From assembly GCA_963779225.1 (NCBI GenBank), contig CAVZWW010000001.1:124001-188000 (forward strand): 64,000 nt of DNA, in the 5' to 3' direction. Positions 51,860 to 59,968 of the stretch are shown in pieces (position 1 is the first letter of the stretch; each line of letters starts with the position of its first letter). The stretch is from CAVPCZ01 sp963779225. GTDB lineage: Bacteria > Bacteroidota > Ignavibacteria > UBA10030 > UBA6906. The notes beneath the pieces are model-generated. The model worked only from the letters and a program-made list of their open reading frames with translations. It was not told where the DNA came from and did no database searches. The position numbers and the translations under genes are program-made.

Positions 51860-52216
51860 ATGGACATATTCAAAGAAATGCGGTTCGAGGCGGCACACCT
51901 GTTGCCCAATCTGCCCGAGGGACACAAATGCCGCCGGCTCCACGGCCACTCCTTTGTTGTCGTTGTGCATGTCTCGGGTCCCGTTGATCCGCATCTGGGA
52001 TGGGTCATCGATTTTGCCGATCTGAAAAAGGCTTTCCGGCCGTTGTACGAACAGCTGGACCACCACTATCTCAATGACCTGCCGGGTCTGGAAAATCCTA
52101 CCAGCGAGAACCTCGCACGATGGATCTGGAACAGACTGAAGCCGGCGCTGCCGCAGCTGACCGAAATCGTGGTCCGTGAAACCTGCACCAGCGGGTGCAG
52201 CTACAAGGGAGAGTAG
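51860..52216 (+). CDS. queD: 6-carboxy-5,6,7,8-tetrahydropterin synthase
   Basis: A 118-residue enzyme that makes 6-carboxytetrahydropterin from dihydroneopterin triphosphate for queuosine. Zinc ligands are in 'FEAAHLL' and 'CRRLHGHSF', which also supplies the catalytic Cys; 'GWVIDFADLK', 'LDHHYLND' and 'NPTSENLARWIW' are standard. Length fits QueD. Directly downstream of queE and coexpressed. Confidence 0.94.
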   Translation: MDIFKEMRFEAAHLLPNLPEGHKCRRLHGHSFVVVVHVSGPVDPHLGWVIDFADLKKAFRPLYEQLDHHYLNDLPGLENPTSENLARWIWNRLKPALPQLTEIVVRETCTSGCSYKGE

Positions 52217-52228
52217 GCACAACACCCC

Positions 52229-53656
52229 GTGAAGTTACCTCCCTTGAGCATCCGTATATTCCTCTGCTGTTCCAGCGTTGTCACCTTCGGCTTTTCGTCA
52301 GTCGTCGCGCAGATTCCTCTGAGGACCAAGATCGGGCAGATGGTGATGGTGACCGTCCTCGGGGACTCCGTGGAGGAATCCTCCGCTTCCATGGACACGC
52401 TGAAGAGCGATCTTGCACAGAGTCTTGTGGGTGGAGTGGTGATGTTCACCTGGAGCGGGAACCTCCAGAGCCCCGCCCAAATCGCCCATCTTTCGGCGGA
52501 ACTCCAGCGCCGGGCAACCATACCGCTTCTACTGGCGATCGACCAGGAGGGTGGACGGGTCGCACGGCTTGGTGCATCGAACGGCTTTTCCTCAACACCA
52601 TCTGCCTATAGCCTCGGAACGGTGTTGAACCGGGAAAGCGACACCCGGGCCGCGGCCGCCACCATGGCGGGGTGGTTTGTCCAAACGGGTTTGAACGTCA
52701 ACCTTGCTCCTGTGGTGGATGTCAACGTGAACCCGGCGAGCCCCGCCATCGGGGCGCTGCAGCGCAGTTTTTCGGCGGATCCCGCAGCTGTTGCACAGCA
52801 TGCCGCCTGGTTCATCGACGAATTCCGCCGGAAGGGAATCATCACGACCCTGAAACACTTTCCCGGGCATGGTAGTGCGACGGGCGATTCACACCTTGGC
52901 TTCACGGATGTGACGACCACGTGGTCCGCACGGGAGCTGGAACCCTATACCGGACTGCTGGCAACGCAGAGTGTGGATGCCGTCATGACCGGTCATCTGT
53001 TCAATGCCACACTTGACAGCCTCTATCCGGCGACGCTGTCGGACGCCACGATAACCGGCGTGCTGCGCGGCCGGCTGGGTTACCAGGGTGTCGTGGTGAG
53101 CGATGAAATGAGCATGAAGGCGATATCCAGCCATTATGGACTTGAAGAAGCAATGGTCCTTGCGGTGCGCGCGGGCGTGGATATTCTGCTGTACAACAGC
53201 AATCAGGACAGCACCGGACAATCGCTTGCCCGCCGTGTGGTGGATGTCATCGAGGGTGCGGTGCGTGATGGAATCATTGCGGCGGCACGTATCGACCAAT
53301 CGTTCGACAGGATCATGGCGCTCAAACAACGATACATCGCGACTGCATCGGCACAGCCGGCCGTGACCCTGCCGCGTGAGGCCGGGCTTTCCGGCTATCC
53401 CAATCCGTTCAATGCCTCCACGATGATCGGTGTGGTTCTCCCGCGGACGGGTGACGTGACGCTGGGTGTGTATGATCTCCTCGGCCGGCAGATTGAGACT
53501 CTGGCCCGGACCGTGCTTGTGGAAGGGTATCATGAGTTTCGCTGGAACCCCGGAGCGCTGTCGTCCGGGGTCTATGTCTGCCGCCTCGAAGTGACATATG
53601 GCGATCGGGTTCCCTCACGTTCTGCAAAGTCGTTGAAGATGGTACTCCTTCGTTGA
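52229..53656 (+). CDS. Secreted glycoside hydrolase family 3 protein with type IX sorting domain
   Basis: A 475-residue exported GH3 enzyme similar to beta-N-acetylhexosaminidases (NagZ). 'AIDQEGGRVARL', 'LNVNLAPVVDVN', 'TTLKHFPGHGSATGDSH' and 'VVSDEMSMKAI' (nucleophile Asp in 'SDEM') are the family marks; the His in 'KHFPGHG' loop region supports the NagZ class. The last about 80 residues are a sorting domain ('LSGYPNPFNASTMIG', 'LSSGVYVCRLEV'). The signal peptide ends 'FSSVVAQ'. It probably removes N-acetylglucosamine residues from glycans at the surface. Confidence 0.88.
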   Translation: MKLPPLSIRIFLCCSSVVTFGFSSVVAQIPLRTKIGQMVMVTVLGDSVEESSASMDTLKSDLAQSLVGGVVMFTWSGNLQSPAQIAHLSAELQRRATIPLLLAIDQEGGRVARLGASNGFSSTPSAYSLGTVLNRESDTRAAAATMAGWFVQTGLNVNLAPVVDVNVNPASPAIGALQRSFSADPAAVAQHAAWFIDEFRRKGIITTLKHFPGHGSATGDSHLGFTDVTTTWSARELEPYTGLLATQSVDAVMTGHLFNATLDSLYPATLSDATITGVLRGRLGYQGVVVSDEMSMKAISSHYGLEEAMVLAVRAGVDILLYNSNQDSTGQSLARRVVDVIEGAVRDGIIAAARIDQSFDRIMALKQRYIATASAQPAVTLPREAGLSGYPNPFNASTMIGVVLPRTGDVTLGVYDLLGRQIETLARTVLVEGYHEFRWNPGALSSGVYVCRLEVTYGDRVPSRSAKSLKMVLLR

Positions 53657-53752
53657 ATGGAACTTGCTCTTGACTAATTCAGACGGTATCTTTACGAACA
53701 TCACATTCGAACCACCAGGCGGCAATACATACTCCACCATGAGGTTTCCGTA

Positions 53753-55126
53753 ATGAATAGAACATTCGAGACGCTGGCAATCACACGGGCTGATGATCTC
53801 CGGTTTGGTGTTGCGCCGCACCCGGTATCGTGCGGATACGGGATGCGTATCGGGGCCGGCGAAGTCTATCCGGAGCTGAACTTCACTCTTCCCGTGATGT
53901 CCATCGAAGAAGCGACGTGGCAGGAAGTACGGGCGCACTACCAGGAGCTGGGTGCGATGATCGTGAGGGCCTCGAAGCGGTTGCGGCTTCCCGGCCTTGT
54001 GGTGGAATTCGAATTGCTGCCCCCGATGACAGAACAACCCGCATGGGGAGCCGAGATTACCACGATTCTGAATGACGCCCTGCGGCAGGCCCACGACGAG
54101 TATCAACTGCCCTGCGCGCTGCGGGTCACGCCGACCGATGTACGGGATCGCCAGCGTCCTCCACTGCTCCGTACGGGGGAAGAGTGGGATATCCTGTGCG
54201 AATCGTTCGAACGGTGTGCGGAGGCCGGAGCACATATTCTCTCGATAGAATCCGTGGGCGGGAAAGAGGTGCATGATGAGGCGTTGATGTACGGGGATGT
54301 CCGCGGTGCGATATTCGCCCTGGGCGTCCTCGCACCACGGGATATGGAATGGCTCTGGCGGAAGATTGTGGAGGTGTCGGCGCGGTTTCATGTTGTTCCG
54401 GGCGCGGATTCCGCATGTGGTTTTGCGAATACGGCAATGCAGCTGGCGTCACAGGGAATGCTCCCTGAAGTGCTGGCGACGGTGATTCGCGCTGCAAGTG
54501 CGGTACGCAGCCTGGTGGCATACGAGTGCGGTGCCGTCGGACCTTCCAAAGACTGTGCATACGAAGGTCCGATTCTGAAGGCGATCACCGGGACCCCGAT
54601 CGCCATGGAGGGGAAATCCGCAAGCTGCGCGCATTTCAGCCCGGTGGGCAATGTGGCTGCCGCGATGTGCGACCTCTGGAGCAATGAATCGGTCCAGAAC
54701 GTCCGCCTGCTTTCCGGATCGGCACCGGAGGCGTTTCTCGAACTGCTTGCCTACGATTGCAGACTCATGAACGAGGCGACACGGCAGGACATGGTGCTGG
54801 GTTACCGGAAGATGCTTGTTGACTCGGACGTGAAGCTGAGTCCCCAGGCTCTTATCCTCTCTCCTGATGCCACTCTGGAAGTCGCCCGTGCGATCGTCGC
54901 ACACCGTCAACCGTATGCACAAACAGTTGCGGCAGCCCGCGCTGCAGTCGATATCATTACCCGCGCATCGGCAGATAAGGCGCTTACACTGCCGCCACGG
55001 GAATTGTCGTGGTTGGAGAAAATCAACGTCGCGCTGGATGAGCTGCCGGAAAAAGAGGAGACGCTCTTTTCCGAGATGGCCGATACCTATGCGCACAAGT
55101 TCTCTCCTTCCAGCTACGGTCTGTAA
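53753..55126 (+). CDS. mtaB: Methanol:corrinoid methyltransferase MtaB-like
   Basis: A 457-residue TIM-barrel methyltransferase similar throughout to MtaB, which moves the methyl of methanol to a corrinoid protein. 'PHPVSCGYGMRIGAGEVYPELN' is the family start. Candidate zinc ligands are the Glu in 'LSIESVGGKE', the Cys in 'DSACGFANTAM' and the Cys in 'AYECGAVGPSKDC', matching the Glu-Cys-Cys set of MtaB. No corrinoid protein (MtaC) is in the window, but an MtaA-like gene is 2.8 kb downstream. The substrate might be another methoxy compound. Confidence 0.85.
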   Translation: MNRTFETLAITRADDLRFGVAPHPVSCGYGMRIGAGEVYPELNFTLPVMSIEEATWQEVRAHYQELGAMIVRASKRLRLPGLVVEFELLPPMTEQPAWGAEITTILNDALRQAHDEYQLPCALRVTPTDVRDRQRPPLLRTGEEWDILCESFERCAEAGAHILSIESVGGKEVHDEALMYGDVRGAIFALGVLAPRDMEWLWRKIVEVSARFHVVPGADSACGFANTAMQLASQGMLPEVLATVIRAASAVRSLVAYECGAVGPSKDCAYEGPILKAITGTPIAMEGKSASCAHFSPVGNVAAAMCDLWSNESVQNVRLLSGSAPEAFLELLAYDCRLMNEATRQDMVLGYRKMLVDSDVKLSPQALILSPDATLEVARAIVAHRQPYAQTVAAARAAVDIITRASADKALTLPPRELSWLEKINVALDELPEKEETLFSEMADTYAHKFSPSSYGL

Positions 55127-55199
55127 TCCGTCCACCGGTGCGTACGTCCGGCCATGTGGCCGGGGATGAAGTGTGAAGTGTTACAGGGAGGGTGCTACT

Positions 55200-55988
55200 A
55201 TGAGACGCTTGCTTGCCGTTTCCATCGTTCTGTTTGCCGTCACGCTGGGCGCCGGGATAGATGACTACCTGGCCGACATGAAGTGCACGAAGAAGCAGGT
55301 GGAGGATTTTGTCCAGTCGAATTTCCGTTATGGGTCATTTTCGTATCCATCAGCATGTACCTTGATCCCGGTGAATAAACGTGCTGCGCTCGTCCGCGCG
55401 GTCGGTGAGTATTCCCGCACGTTTGTGGAGAGCGCCGCATTCAAGAAGATCTATGATGAATTCAGGGAGGAACAGAAGCCGCACGCGCCTGAACTTATGC
55501 CGATGATGGCGGAGACCCGGAAGAAACAACTGACGGATATGAAGGCGACGTTAGCCGATCAGGAAAAAGCCGCGGCGAAGGCTCCCGCGGATCAGCAGGC
55601 TATGTACAAAGACATTCTGACTTCCCTCCGGGAGGCAGTGAAGAATCTGGAAGAATCTGACACATCGAATGACGCTGAAATGGACGCCTACTTGAAGGAA
55701 GCGAATCGTACGTCGACGGAAGAGTACAGGAAGAAGCTGGCGGAATACGAGCGAGATTTTCCTAAAGGCGATCCTCGTCCTCTGGTGAAAGAGCGTCTCC
55801 AGACGTTTCTGGAAGCAACGCAGAACGTGGATTTCAGCGCCAAGCTGGTCAAGAAAGGCAAGATGATGATTTTTGCGAAGGATGAGTACGAAAGCAAAGA
55901 CAGCAGCTGGAAGCTCGCGTTCCGTGCCGGAAAGGAAGCTACGGGATCCGCACGCGCGTTCGCGCAGGAATGGCTGAAAGGGCTCTAA
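55200..55988 (+). CDS. Exported alpha-helical protein of unknown function
   Basis: A 262-residue protein with a signal peptide ('LLAVSIVLFAVTLGAG') followed by a Lys/Glu-rich helical body, including a probable coiled coil around residues 105-165 ('LADQEKAAAKAPADQQAM', 'LREAVKNLEES'). Only two cysteines occur after the signal peptide. I recognise no family. AGGGAGG precedes ATG 55200. It lies between the MtaB gene and the remains of another gene and may be unrelated to methyl transfer. Confidence 0.65.
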   Translation: MRRLLAVSIVLFAVTLGAGIDDYLADMKCTKKQVEDFVQSNFRYGSFSYPSACTLIPVNKRAALVRAVGEYSRTFVESAAFKKIYDEFREEQKPHAPELMPMMAETRKKQLTDMKATLADQEKAAAKAPADQQAMYKDILTSLREAVKNLEESDTSNDAEMDAYLKEANRTSTEEYRKKLAEYERDFPKGDPRPLVKERLQTFLEATQNVDFSAKLVKKGKMMIFAKDEYESKDSSWKLAFRAGKEATGSARAFAQEWLKGL

Positions 55989-56094
55989 AAGGCTTGATTC
56001 TCCTTCGCGGTGTGTCGAAATTTCTTGCTCCGGACATCTCCTCTCTATCCTTCAACTCGGGCAAACCTCTCTCCGTGAAGGAAGCGAAAGCCTC

Positions 56095-56259
56095 ATGGAG
56101 ATCAACAATCAGGGCACGTGGTATCCTCTCCTTGCCTCACGGGCCTGCGGAAGGGGACGGATCACGTGCTGGACCACGGGGGCGAGCCCTCACTGGGGAA
56201 TCAACTTTATGAAGTGGTCTCTGTATCCACAATTCTGGAAGCAGGTGTTTGCCGCATGA
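56095..56259 (+). pseudogene. 3' remnant of a glutamine-amidotransferase-like (DUF1355-type) gene
   Basis: An open stretch whose ending reads 'GRGRITCWTTGASPHWGINF' then 'MKWSLYPQFWKQVFAA', which resembles the C-terminus of putative glutamine-amidotransferase domains ('GKGRV...TSDPAPHWG..F..W..Y..FW'). The stop overlaps the symporter start (ATGA), as for an intact operon gene. The same frame upstream to 55989 does not continue the domain, so only about 50 residues survive. The family match is by memory of its pattern. Confidence 0.45.
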
Positions 56260-57743
56260 ACTTCGGATCACTCGATTGGGTGGTGACGGTCATGTATCTT
56301 CTCGGCAGCGTTGCACTGGGTATCTGGGCAAAACGATATGTCGAGAATCTTGCCGGCTACATGGTGGCGGGCAGAAACGTGAAGGTGTACCTCGGGATTG
56401 CCACATTTGTGGCAACAGAACTGGGGACCGTTACCTTTGTCTACTACGGCGAGCTCGGTTACGTTGCGGGATACGCTCCTTTCATTATCGGCATTCTCTC
56501 CCTTGTTGCATATTCGACCGTTGGCCGTACAGGATTTATTATTGAGGGCCTCCGCCGCCACCGTGTGATGACCATCCCCGAGTTCTATGAGATGCGCTAT
56601 TCGCGGCGGGTGCGTCTGATAGGAGGGATCGTCCTCTTTCTAGGCGGTGTGCTGAATATGGGGATTTTTCTGAAGTTTGACGGGATTTTCCTCTCGGAAG
56701 TCATGGGGTTCGGGCCGGAAGCCGTGGCGATCATCATGACCCTCATGATCCTGATCGTGATCGCGTACACGATCCTGGGGGGAATGTTTTCCATTGTCAT
56801 CACGGACTACATGCAGTTTGTGATCCTGACCATCGGGATGTTCGTGGCGACCCTGGCGATACTGCTCCGCGTCGATCTGGTGAGTATGAGTACCGTCGTA
56901 TCGCAGACACTCGGTGAGGGGGGGGTGGATCCATTTGTAAATCCCCGCTTCGGGTGGACGTTTGTGGTCTGGATCCTCGTCAGCAGCGTTGCCGCCGGTG
57001 CACTGTGGCAACCCGGAACATCCAAGGCACTGTCGTCGGAGAGCCCGGCAATCGCAAAGCGCATGTTCTTCTGGACAGGCCTCACGTTTGCCGGCAGGGC
57101 CATGGTGCCCATGTTCTGGGGCATTGCGGCCCTGGCGTTCTTCGGTACGGGAGTGCCCACCACCGCTGCAATGCCCAGGCTGCTCGGGCAGGTCGTACCG
57201 ACGGGGTTTCTCGGCCTGCTTGTTGCCGGGATGCTTGCCGCGTCCATGTCGACGTATAGCGCGTACCTTCTCGCCTGGAGTTCCGTGCTTGCGCGCGATG
57301 TTATTGCATGCACCCGGACCCGGAATTTTTCGGACGCGACAACCGTGGCCATCACGCGGGTCGCGGCCGGTGTTATCGGCGTATTCCTCCTGGTCTTCGG
57401 ACTCTGGTACCAGATCCCGGACACGGCGTTTCAATACATCTATCTCACCGGTGCCATGTACACCTCGGGGGCGCTCGGGTGCGTCGCGGCGGGGCTCTAC
57501 TGGCGCAGGGCCAACAACGCGGGCGCGTATGCGGCGCTTCTGCTGGGAGCCGCGGCGCCCGCCGGATTCCTGCTACTCGAAAAATCACGGGATATCCTGC
57601 CAGGCTGGCTCTGGTTCATCACCGACGTCAATGTCGCCGGCTTCCTGAGCTTCACGCTTGCGGCCGTTGGCATGATCCTGGGTTCACTCCTCACACAACG
57701 CATATCACCCCCCCGTTCCCTTCCATCGGTGGAGCAAACATGA
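56256..57743 (+). CDS. Sodium:solute symporter (SSS family)
   Basis: A 495-residue membrane carrier with about 13 hydrophobic helices. 'YMVAGRNVKVYLGIATFVATELG' (helix 1-2 region with 'AGR' motif), 'RTGFIIEGLRRHRVMTIPEFYEMRYS' and 'AYTILGGMFSIVITDYMQF' are typical of the SSS family. The solute is unknown. ATG 56256 is used because it begins the first helix and overlaps the preceding stop; in-frame codons from 56118 are out-of-frame to the gene remnant. Lies between the MtaB and MtaA-like genes, so uptake of a methylated compound is plausible. Confidence 0.87.
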   Translation: MNFGSLDWVVTVMYLLGSVALGIWAKRYVENLAGYMVAGRNVKVYLGIATFVATELGTVTFVYYGELGYVAGYAPFIIGILSLVAYSTVGRTGFIIEGLRRHRVMTIPEFYEMRYSRRVRLIGGIVLFLGGVLNMGIFLKFDGIFLSEVMGFGPEAVAIIMTLMILIVIAYTILGGMFSIVITDYMQFVILTIGMFVATLAILLRVDLVSMSTVVSQTLGEGGVDPFVNPRFGWTFVVWILVSSVAAGALWQPGTSKALSSESPAIAKRMFFWTGLTFAGRAMVPMFWGIAALAFFGTGVPTTAAMPRLLGQVVPTGFLGLLVAGMLAASMSTYSAYLLAWSSVLARDVIACTRTRNFSDATTVAITRVAAGVIGVFLLVFGLWYQIPDTAFQYIYLTGAMYTSGALGCVAAGLYWRRANNAGAYAALLLGAAAPAGFLLLEKSRDILPGWLWFITDVNVAGFLSFTLAAVGMILGSLLTQRISPPRSLPSVEQT

Positions 57744-57886
57744 CAGCAGGTGCACTTTTCTGGACAATCCTGTTTGCAGTCGCCGCAATCCTTTTTTTCG
57801 GCATCGCCCTCGTTGTTTCCATCGGGGGGATCGGGGACCTGCGGCACCTTCTCGGCAAATCGGGCCGGCGGAAATCGAAACCCTAA
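57740..57886 (+). CDS. Small single-helix membrane protein, symporter partner
   Basis: A 48-residue protein with one membrane helix ('LFWTILFAVAAILFFGIALVVSI') and a basic tail ('RHLLGKSGRRKSKP'). It starts within the symporter stop (ATGA), so translation is coupled. Short accessory proteins encoded next to SSS symporters are a known theme, and this one is best read as such a partner. There is no independent evidence of function. Confidence 0.7.
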   Translation: MTAGALFWTILFAVAAILFFGIALVVSIGGIGDLRHLLGKSGRRKSKP

Positions 57887-57919
57887 CCCCCTGGTAGACA
57901 TGGTGGCAGGAGTATTTCC

Positions 57920-58960
57920 ATGAACAGTCACCAGCGAATCCGGTCGGCTCTGTGCGGAGAACCGGCTGACACGGTTCCTATCATGCTCCACAGTTTTATG
58001 ATGGCCGCAGCTGAGGCCGGCGTAACCATGCAGGAGTTCCGGAGCGACCCCGAGACGATCGCCGGCGCCTTTCTCCTGTCTGTGGAGCGGTACGGCTACG
58101 ACGGTATTGTAGTCGATATCGATACGGCCACCCTGGCCGGTGCGCTGGGTGTGCCCGTTGATTTTCCCCGCGAAGAGCCGGCGCGCGTAAAAGGGGCATT
58201 GCTGCATTCCCTTGAAGAGGTGCGCGATCTGGAACCGGTTGATCTTCTGTCCTACCCGGGTGTCCGGATCTGGCTTGAAGCGGTGCGTCTGGTGAAGCGG
58301 AGGTGCAGAAACGAAATCTTCGTGAGGGGCAACTGTGACCAGGCCCCTTTTACTCTGGCCAGTCTCGTCCGGGGAATCGACGGTTGGATGATGGATCTTC
58401 TCGATCCCGGGAATGAGGGATTGGTCCACACCCTGCTGGAGTACTGTACGGGGGTTACCGTGCAGTTCATACGGCTTATGGCGGAAACCGGGGCGGATAT
58501 GGTTTCAAACGGGGACAGCGTTGCCGGACCCGATGTTGTTTCACCCGCTCTGTTCCGGCGCTACGCCCTTCCGTATGAGCGCAGAGTTGTCAAGGCCTCT
58601 CATGAGCTCGGTCTGCCCTATCTGCTGCATGTCTGTGGCAACACTGGACCGATACTCGGGGACTTGACAACAACCGGCGCAAACGGACTTGAAATCGATT
58701 ACAAGACAGATGCACGGTTCGCACGCAGTATCTGTGAGGGCCGTACGGCGTTTGTGGGGAATATCGACCCGAGTGGGGTGCTCGCACGTGGAACACCGGC
58801 GCTGGTCGAAGAGAAAACTCTCGAATTGCTGAACATCTTTGCCGGCAACCCGCGTTTCATTCTCAACGCCGGCTGCGCGATTCCCCCGCACACGCCCCCG
58901 GAGAACCTCCGGACCATGATCCGGGTGGCCCGGGAATTCTCCCCCGCACTCCGGGCGTGA
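57920..58960 (+). CDS. MtaA/CmuA-type methyltransferase (URO-D fold)
   Basis: A 346-residue URO-D superfamily protein. The zinc site of corrinoid:thiol methyltransferases is present: 'LLHVCGNTG' gives His-x-Cys, and 'LNAGCAIPPHTPPEN' gives the later Cys. MtaA moves a methyl group from a corrinoid protein to coenzyme M or, in bacteria, probably to tetrahydrofolate. With MtaB upstream it would complete a methyl-transfer pair, lacking only the corrinoid protein. A GGAG ribosome site precedes ATG 57920. Confidence 0.82.
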   Translation: MNSHQRIRSALCGEPADTVPIMLHSFMMAAAEAGVTMQEFRSDPETIAGAFLLSVERYGYDGIVVDIDTATLAGALGVPVDFPREEPARVKGALLHSLEEVRDLEPVDLLSYPGVRIWLEAVRLVKRRCRNEIFVRGNCDQAPFTLASLVRGIDGWMMDLLDPGNEGLVHTLLEYCTGVTVQFIRLMAETGADMVSNGDSVAGPDVVSPALFRRYALPYERRVVKASHELGLPYLLHVCGNTGPILGDLTTTGANGLEIDYKTDARFARSICEGRTAFVGNIDPSGVLARGTPALVEEKTLELLNIFAGNPRFILNAGCAIPPHTPPENLRTMIRVAREFSPALRA

Positions 58961-59110
58961 CCGTTCCTGGCGCCCGGAATTTCCCTCCCTCACTCAGCAC
59001 ATGATCGATCCCGGGTCGCCGGGGGTTTTCCCGCCGCACGCCGGAAGTGACGCATGCCGGTTGTGCCGAACCTGCCCACCGCACTCCCGGCTTTGGAAAA
59101 ACCGTCCCCT

Positions 59111-59929
59111 TCAGCGTGCGGTATACAGCAGAGGATTGAGGGCGCTCGCCGCCATCTCTCCGGGTTTTAACCCCGGATGAAACACTTCCATGTCGACCCT
59201 TCTGAATTCATTGTCCGGCTCAATCAGCTTTGCGCCGTCTGCAAAATAGATGACCGTCATGACCTCCCGCATCCGGTTTCCGGCGTTGGGGAAAGCCGCA
59301 TGGGCGGTCCAGCCGCTATGGAATGTCGCGTCCCCTGCACGCAGATCGTAGGACACAAGGGGGAAAGCCTGTTCCCGCACCAGCCGGTCGAACAGACGAT
59401 CCGATTCATCGGAGATGGCAATTTCGGCAAGAGGGCCCTTCCTGTGTGAACCGCTCGCGAACTGCATGGTTCCCATCTCCTTCGTGATGTCGATCATCGG
59501 CATCCACATCGTAATCGTATTGTGTGTATCCAGGGGCCAGTAGACCTGATCCTGGTGCCACGGTGTTCCTTTCCCCCCTGCAGGTTTGAAAAGCGCCTGA
59601 TCGTGGTAGAGCCGCACGCCATTCACCCCCATCAATTCCGCGGCCACACGGGCGAAACGTTTTGCGAAGACGAACCGGCGGATCCTTTCGCTGAGACGCC
59701 AGACATTGGTGACCTGGACAAAAAGGCTGCTGTAGTCTTCCGTCCGCCCCTGTGATTCTCTCTTCCGGGAAAATTCCTCAACCACCTGAAGGATCAGCGG
59801 CTGATAATCTGCAACCTCCTCCGGCGACGCAAGTCCGCGTAAAAGGATATGCCCGCTGTTCCGGTACTCACGGAGCTGATCCGGAGCAAGGCCGTAAGGT
59901 GTATCGAGAAGATCATGTGTGACAGTCAT
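59111..59929 (-). CDS. Phytanoyl-CoA dioxygenase (PhyH) family protein
   Basis: A 272-residue non-haem iron, 2-oxoglutarate-type dioxygenase. The iron triad is His and Asp in 'PWHQDQVYWPL' and a distal His in 'FHSGWTAHAAFPN', with an Arg in 'NRMREVMTVIYF' for the cosubstrate. Many such proteins next to sugar-degrading genes hydroxylate unknown small molecules. It is the last gene of the minus-strand run with the glycosidase and heparinase-like genes, 39 bases after the former. Confidence 0.87.
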   Translation of the reverse strand: MTVTHDLLDTPYGLAPDQLREYRNSGHILLRGLASPEEVADYQPLILQVVEEFSRKRESQGRTEDYSSLFVQVTNVWRLSERIRRFVFAKRFARVAAELMGVNGVRLYHDQALFKPAGGKGTPWHQDQVYWPLDTHNTITMWMPMIDITKEMGTMQFASGSHRKGPLAEIAISDESDRLFDRLVREQAFPLVSYDLRAGDATFHSGWTAHAAFPNAGNRMREVMTVIYFADGAKLIEPDNEFRRVDMEVFHPGLKPGEMAASALNPLLYTAR

Positions 59930-59968
59930 GAGGAGTTTCCTGGAGAAATGAATACGGGGTCCGGCCGT

